Source: Jacaranda mimosifolia
Taxonomy: Eukaryota > Streptophyta > Magnoliopsida > Lamiales > Bignoniaceae
DNA: 64,000 nucleotides
Reading direction: 5' to 3'
Assembly (NCBI GenBank): GCA_018894105.1
Contig: CM032128.1
Location: forward strand, 13,993,001-14,057,000
In this document: in pieces, positions 58,945 to 64,000 of the stretch
How positions within the stretch are numbered: the stretch's first letter is position 1
How the letters are laid out: every line of letters begins with the position of its first letter
The notes under the pieces: model-generated
What the model was told of the DNA's origin: nothing
Databases searched by the model: none
The model's input: only the letters and a program-made list of their open reading frames with translations
Position numbers and translations under genes: made by a program

Positions 58945-60771
58945 TCAGTTGGGTTGAAGTATCTTTCCATGATTTTCTTCCTCAAAATCTGTCACAATAT
59001 CCTCATCTATCAGTACTACCTACTGTGTATACAATTAAGACACCAAAGCTGCCATGTTAATTTCAACGAGAAAAATACTAGAAATTAAGAAATTACATTG
59101 GTTTCATGTATATGATCATGTTTATTTGAATTTGGTAGATTTTTAACGTGCGTGTGTATAAATAAATTTTAAAAAAAATAAATATAAAAAGTAATTACCT
59201 TGACGAGCATTGGGGTTGGGAGTGGCGCCGTAGACAACCTTGGAAGAATGAGCATTAATATTGGTTGAAGGGACAGCAGAATTAGATAAGGTTGAGTTGG
59301 AGGGGTCTTCATGCCTGAAAAAAGAAGTGACAGCCTCCTTGACCTTCTCCACCACGCCAGTAGTAGTAGTAGTAGTAGTAGGATTACTACTACTACCATT
59401 ATCATCATCATTATCATCATCATCATCTTGGGTGGTTGTTTTCCTTGGACTGATGGCATCTGTTATAGCCTGTGAAAGTGCTCTTTCATCTTCTCCAGGC
59501 TCCAATTTATTCATGAAATACTCCTTTACAGAAACACCTTTGTCCCATGTTTGAGGGCTGCTTAGATTTCCTGATGATGAATTATTCTTTGTTTCATAAT
59601 TAGTCCCACCTTGAATAATATTATTGGCTGCTGCTGATGTTTCTTGCGATGGTTCTGGAGTTGTAATAGTAAGACCAGCAGCAATCTTAGAAGCAATTTT
59701 TTGGGTTGCATCAGACACAGCAGCATACGCTGGTCCCAATTTTTCAGACACAGCTCCAGTCATGGATGTCGACGATTGCATCATCGTGGTGTTTGTGTTC
59801 TTCATCCTGTTTGGCACACAATGCTTCTCGGACACAACGGGATCTGCTCGTGGATGCTGTCTAGCTGTCTCTTTCAAAATCTCAGGCGCTGCTTCTGACT
59901 CATACACTGAATATTTTTTAGAAAGGAAAAAAACAAAGGTGCAATTTATTAGTAGTCTTTATAAATTTATTAATTTTGATGTGGATAATTTTGACCGCAA
60001 GGGTTTGGACAAATTAACTACAGATGGCTTGACAAATTAAATTAATTAATTAAGCAAAAGGGTCAAAGAGCTCAAAAACAATTTAAACCTATGAAGAAAT
60101 TCAGAAAATTCTTAATGGGCGTAATTAGTTTATCAAGACAAAAACAAAAATACCAAACCACATAAAAGAACTTCCGAGGAGATATCATTCGTAAAATAAC
60201 CGCAAACTTTGGAGAAGTAGACATTTAACATTCACTTTGCTCCATTTTTGTATAGCATTAAACTCAGTTAAATGATTACTTACTCGGAGCTCCAAGATAT
60301 TCAGGATCTTCATCTAATTCTTCATCATCATCTTCTTCTTCTTCCAACGCAACACCACATGAAGGGGTACCATTATCGTCACTCATCTCATTTTCATGCT
60401 TCTTCCTCCCACTCAGAGTGTGCTTCAACTTCTGAGCTTTTTCCTTCACTTTGGTGAGAACTGATTTTTTGTTATTGATAGGGCTGAAATACTCTTCTTC
60501 ATCATGATTCATTGCAAACCCTGGGGAGGTGCCTATTGACCAGTACTGTGCCTCTTCAACTAATAGGTAATTAATTAATGAAGACAGGAGGCAGCCACCA
60601 CCACGTAGAGATTGTTAAGACAAATTTAATTATTATAAGGAATCATGAAACAAATTAAATTAGTTATGCACCAAATAATCCTTAATTACCTCTTAGGAGC
60701 TGCTCAAAAGTTGGTGAAGTTTGAGGTTGAGGGCTGTCCGAAGATCTTTTTGTCCTTTCAAGTTGAGCCAT
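58945..60771 (-). CDS. LTI65: LTI65/RD29-type cold- and ABA-responsive protein (CAP160-like)
   Basis: This gene encodes a hydrophilic stress protein of the LTI65/LTI78 (RD29) family. Such proteins accumulate under cold, drought and ABA and are thought to protect cells; the exact molecular role is unknown. Four exons keep frame: 60771-60690, 60559-60284, 59906-59199 and 59015-58945, giving 378 aa. There is no signal peptide or membrane segment. In order there are: a short N-terminal exon (MAQLERTKRSSDSPQPQTSP), a basic Lys-rich stretch and an acidic Glu/Asp run in exon 2, a YLGAP/MYESEAAPE junction across exons 2 and 3, a TGAVSEKLGPAYAAVSDATQ block at 169-188, the family signature WDKGVSVKEYFMNKLEPGED at 240-259, a poly-Asp run from about 280, and VVEKVKEAVTSFF near 310. 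Exon 4 supplies the ending ENHGKILQPN. It was chosen because its acceptor restores phase and gives a family-like terminus. The family symbol is a best match, not a proven orthologue. Confidence 0.88.
59355..59430. repeat. Coding trinucleotide runs in the LTI65-like gene
   Basis: (AGT)n at 59362-59381 encodes a Thr run and (ATC)n at 59399-59429 encodes an Asp run in the acidic linker. Both are likely length-variable. Confidence 0.75.
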
Positions 60772-61103
60772 TGCAGATCTTTTATCTGATAATTTTGTGA
60801 TGATTAACTAACTAATAATGGTTGTGTTTTACGTTTTTGTGAGAAAGATATAAAAGCCTGCAGCGTATCTTAAGGCTAGGCTTTCGGTTTTCTCAATGGA
60901 CTATAATCTGACATAAATCCCGCTATAGATGTGTCCGTTACAAATATGAGACCCCCCATAGAAACTACCTTAAATAGCAATTGACTGAGTCCTCTTCCAA
61001 ATGACTCTCCTGCTTTCTTTTTCCAACTTACAAGGGAAAACGACTATATTATTAGTTACTTTTCCCTTCTTAGGTTTGTGGGAATAATTAAATGATTTTG
61101 TTA
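60772..61103. promoter_or_regulatory. Upstream region of the LTI65-like gene
   Basis: A weak TATA-like TTTATATC lies on the minus strand near 60850-60857, about 80 bases before the ATG. ACGT cores occur only as TACGTTTT near 60830. No canonical ABRE (ACGTGG/TC) or DRE (CCGAC) core was found by reading the first 330 bases, although family members are usually ABA- and cold-inducible. The region stops at a transposon at 61104. Confidence 0.35.
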
Positions 61104-61990
61104 GGGGAAATTACAACTATCATCCTTAAAATTTGGTGTAATTACAAAAATATTTTTATTTTTTGAAAATTACAAAAAAAATCTAAATCAACAAACCTAT
61201 TTGTAAGGGAGACAGAAAATGTGAAAAGTCAAAAACGTCCGAATAGCAAAACTACTAAATTAAAAAAAAAAAAAAAAGGCTAAAAATTGGTGAAATGGCA
61301 ATAGACCGGACTGCCCCTCTATGTATTATGGCATCTTAAGATTTTGAATTATGTTGAATAGTATATATATATATATCTAAAATAATTTATTTATATAATT
61401 AAATTTATCTAATAATATTATATAAGAAATATATTTATTAGTTGAGTTACATATTAAATAATATTAAACTAATAAGAAAATCTATAGTAATTTAGTTAAA
61501 TTTAATTAAACTATTTATTAAAATAATAATCATATCTATAATAAAAATATTCAAAATAATTAACTTATTATTCAAACAATAAATATATCTTAAATAATTA
61601 ACAAAATTTAGTTTAATTAATTAATTAATTAAAACACAATAAAACAAAAAAAATTATATAATTAATAATAAGTAAGTAAAAAAATTAAATATATGTTTTT
61701 TTAACCCAATTATTTAGTAATTAAAAAAGATTTGTTTTACATTTTATTAAATATTTATCAAAATGGTAATCATATCTCAGATAAAGATATTCAAAATAAT
61801 TAAATTATTTATCCAAATAATAAATATATCTAAAATAATTAACGAAATTTAGTTAATTTATTTATTAATTAAAAATACCATAAATAAAAATTTAAAACTA
61901 TATACATATATGATATGCATATATCATATATGTATATGTGTATAAATCCCTTATAGATTTCTTACAATTAACCCTTTTATAGTATAGTGA

Positions 61991-62050
<60 letters not shown>

Positions 62051-62314
62051 AAATATGACGATACAACCCCTAAGGGTATTTTCATTCACAAATTAGGGTT
62101 AGGCGTGGTCAAAATTGAGGTTTTAAGCTGAAGGACAATTTTGAAATTTCACATGTTATTTTTAACGGCATTTTGTGAAAACCCTAATGTTAGCTAACGA
62201 TTGGGTTAATTTGTTGGACAGTAACAAACCTTAGGGGGATTTTTGCAATTTTCGAGAAAGTGAGAACTCTTTCATAATTACGCCAAATCTCAGGGGTGAT
62301 AGCCGTAATTCACC
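61104..62314. mobile_element. MULE-like element with long terminal inverted repeats
   Basis: The left end GGGGAAATTACAACTATCAT with AAATTTGGTGTAATTAC after it corresponds to the reverse complement of the right end, GGGTGAATTACGGCTATCAC with AGATTTGGCGTAATTA after it. The arms continue complementary in patches for more than 100 bases. Flanks (ATTTTGTTA and TTCTATTTA) agree only partly, so any 9-bp duplication has decayed. The interior is AT-rich without a transposase. It includes a TTA/ATT microsatellite. Confidence 0.65.
61989..62049. repeat. (ATT)n microsatellite
   Basis: About twenty uninterrupted ATT trinucleotides lie inside the MULE-like element. The ORF reading it as poly-Ile is meaningless. 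Confidence 0.95.
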
Positions 62315-62383
62315 CTTCTATTTATTCAGTATTCATGAAAAACAATTTTTGCAACTTACTGAAAATAGTTATAAGATTTGTGG

Positions 62384-63316
62384 TAGAGGTGGCAATTTTC
62401 AACACGATATAATAACACGATAAGAATCAACGCGAAATTATTGGATTTGGGTTGGGGGTTATTAGGTTGGGTCGATATAGGGTCGATCCGATAAACAACA
62501 TGAAAATTGTGGGTTGGTTCGTATTGGGTTTCGAGTTACCTAATAAACACGATAATTTTATAGGGTAACCTGCGAACCCAATATAACCTAACCCAACCCG
62601 ATACAAATTTTCTAAAAAAGGAAAAAGAAGTATATATGTATGCATATTTTTTATGAATTAATACCTATGTGTAGCCATTCTTTGTACCAAACCTCAATTG
62701 AAAATTAACGACTTGATGTAAGTTTTGAATAATTTAATTCTAGATTGATTTATAAAGAATTATAGATTAGTATTTACTACTTAAGACTTGACTACTTAGT
62801 ACTATTTGGATTATTAATTATTAATGATTGAATGGAAGGAATTGTATTATTCAATTTCATTGTTGTTAAAATTGAGTTGTCATGAACTTTTGGTTTAGCA
62901 TTGAAATTTCTATATTGTTGATGTTGTATAGGAAATTGCATGAAATCTAATATAATTATCAAATTGCTCCATGATATAAGAAATGGGCCACCAGAGTATA
63001 AGATTGACATTTTATTTTATTTTTTAAAATTTGTAAGTTGATTTTTCCCAAAATCTTGGTATAAGTTGTTTCCTTTATTCAAATTTTAGTTGAATATAAA
63101 ATATTGTATGTTTTTTTAAATGAATTGTTTGTGAAAAATAATCACAAGTTGAAATGGGTTGGGTTCGGGTTGATATGAAAACTTTTAGGTTGGGTTTGGG
63201 TTGAGACTTATTGGGTTGAATATTTTTCAAGTTGGGTTCGAGGTGGGCAAAATTTTGTAATATTTCTACCTCAACCCAACACGAAATGACCGAACACGAC
63301 ATAATTGCCACCCTTA
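62384..63316. mobile_element. hAT-type nonautonomous element, family B copy 2
   Basis: A perfect octamer ATTTGTGG flanks the element (62376-62383 and 63317-63324). Ends TAGAGGTGGCAATTTT and AATTGCCACCCTTA form the terminal inverted repeat, and both sides carry subterminal GGGTTGGGTT- and CCCAACCC-type sequence. The ends match the element at 47259-49543. It has no transposase, so mobility depended on an enzyme encoded elsewhere. Confidence 0.85.
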
Positions 63317-63446
63317 ATTTGTGGGCAATATTATCCTTTCTGATAAAAGAATACAACTTGAAAACATCTCTATTGCAATAAATCCAAATAAGATAGGTTT
63401 AGCTAAAATATCTTGGCATGTGTGATACTGGAGATAGAGAGAATAT

Positions 63447-63913
63447 TGGTTGGAGTTATCTTCTGGAAGATATTTCACATATGAAAGATATCTCATTCTT
63501 ATCATTTAGATAATAAATGTTAGCTTTTAGATCCTTTTCTTTCTACATAAATATTAGATTTAAAAATTTTATTATCTTTTAAGAGTTAGATATTATTTTA
63601 CATTATCTTGTAAAGAGTTGAACGTTATTTTACATTATCTTTTAGAGATTTAGGAGCTTAGAGATAAGTATGAATTAATCATATTCCTATCAGCTGTAGA
63701 ATTAGGATTCTTTGAGAGGCCTATAAATAGGCTCACATGTATAGTTTGTCAAACAACTTGAGCAATAGAACTCTTTGATTTTCTCTCTACGAGAAAGATT
63801 TTTACTTTATTTTAAAGCTTCTCGTGTATATGCTTTCTTTTATTCAAGCTATTTGTATACAAGAGCTTGGTTTTCTTTTCTTTTTCTTTCATTCTAAATT
63901 TTACCCGCTACAT
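63447..63913 (+). mobile_element. Copia 5' LTR at the right edge (third copia family)
   Basis: This is an LTR-like segment with the TATA box CCTATAAATAGGC at 63720-63732, a CT-rich leader and an end at ...CCCGCTACA near 63913. The left boundary is approximate (near TTGGTTGGAGTTATC). It differs in sequence from the two other copia LTR families in this window. Confidence 0.6.
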
Positions 63914-63916
63914 CAA

Positions 63917-63932
63917 TTTGGCATCGGAGTAG
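63917..63932 (+). other. Primer-binding site (initiator Met type)
   Basis: ATTTGGCATCGGAG follows the LTR end, a two-mismatch variant of TTGGTATCAGAGC, the usual plant copia primer-binding site complementary to initiator tRNA-Met. Confidence 0.6.
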
Positions 63933-63947
63933 TTTTGGCCTTTTCTA

Positions 63948-64000
63948 ATGGTTAATGCAGGAGTAACTGGTGGTTCACAAAATAACCAAATAGTTGGTGG
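63948..64000 (+). CDS. Copia gag N-terminus, cut by window edge
   Basis: The frame from the ATG at 63948 reads MVNAGVTGGSQNNQIVG and is open to the last base. Its position, 35 bases after an LTR and primer-binding site, identifies it as the gag start of a plus-strand copia element continuing beyond the window. Integrity cannot be judged. Confidence 0.5.
   Translation, partial: MVNAGVTGGSQNNQIVG

Noticed and set aside
59624..60040. 138-codon plus-strand frame as a gene
   Set aside because: Antisense shadow of exon 3 of the LTI65-like gene, extended by chance.
61898..62089. Poly-Ile frame
   Set aside because: Translation of an ATT microsatellite.
1..64000. tRNA, rRNA or CRISPR features
   Set aside because: No cloverleaf with B-box GGTTCGANTCC and no regularly spaced identical repeats of CRISPR type were found by reading; direct repeats seen are degenerate minisatellites.

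Overview
This window is eudicot nuclear DNA. The evidence is AT-rich intergenic sequence, GT-AG introns, three recognisable plant genes, and dense nested plant retrotransposons and MITEs. The species cannot be fixed from the sequence. No prokaryotic, organellar or CRISPR-like feature is visible.

Genes. Three protein-coding genes can be assembled exon by exon, all in the right half. (1) TOC75, the chloroplast outer-envelope import channel: minus strand, 7 exons, 38841 to 34473, 809 aa. It has a bipartite transit peptide with a glycine run and three N-terminal POTRA repeats before the barrel. (2) A plastidic sugar/H+ symporter of the MFS family (pSuT, also annotated D-xylose-proton symporter-like 3): plus strand, 14 exons, 52433 to 56639, 555 aa. 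(3) An LTI65/RD29-type (CAP160-like) stress protein: minus strand, 4 exons, 60771 to 58945, 378 aa. All three keep reading frame across every deduced splice junction. The first two act in the plastid envelope and the third is a cold/ABA-response protein. They are independent single genes, not an operon.

Layout. 1-5.9 kb: a gypsy gag remnant followed by a long LTR (1072-5913) full of minisatellites. 5.9-11.2 kb: gene-free AT-rich DNA with one hAT-type element and a Mutator transposase fragment. 11.2-31 kb: a cluster of one copia LTR family in both orientations. It contains a decayed minus-strand element (about 12.0-19.3 kb) that carries a fragment of a PGG-domain (ankyrin/ACD6-like) gene, an LTR with a nested hAT element, a 506-bp tandem duplication, and an LTR split by a 2,992-bp gypsy solo LTR that keeps its 5-bp target duplication. 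31-34.4 kb: gene-free, one possible MITE. 34.4-38.9 kb: TOC75. 39.2-46.8 kb: a LINE 3' half interrupted by a copia element with both LTRs, next to another copia RT relic. 47.2-49.6 kb: a hAT-type element with a MULE inside it. 49.6-52.2 kb: gene-free, ending in three 185-bp tandem repeats just before the sugar transporter gene. 56.6-64 kb: MITEs (one with a perfect 10-bp target duplication, one with a perfect 8-bp duplication), the LTI65-like gene, and at the right edge a copia 5' LTR, primer-binding site and gag start.

No previously undescribed system could be demonstrated. The most informative observations are the captured PGG fragment, the MITEs with exact target duplications, a Tourist-like MITE inside a sugar-transporter intron, the nested LINE/copia and hAT/MULE insertions, and the 506-bp tandem duplication.
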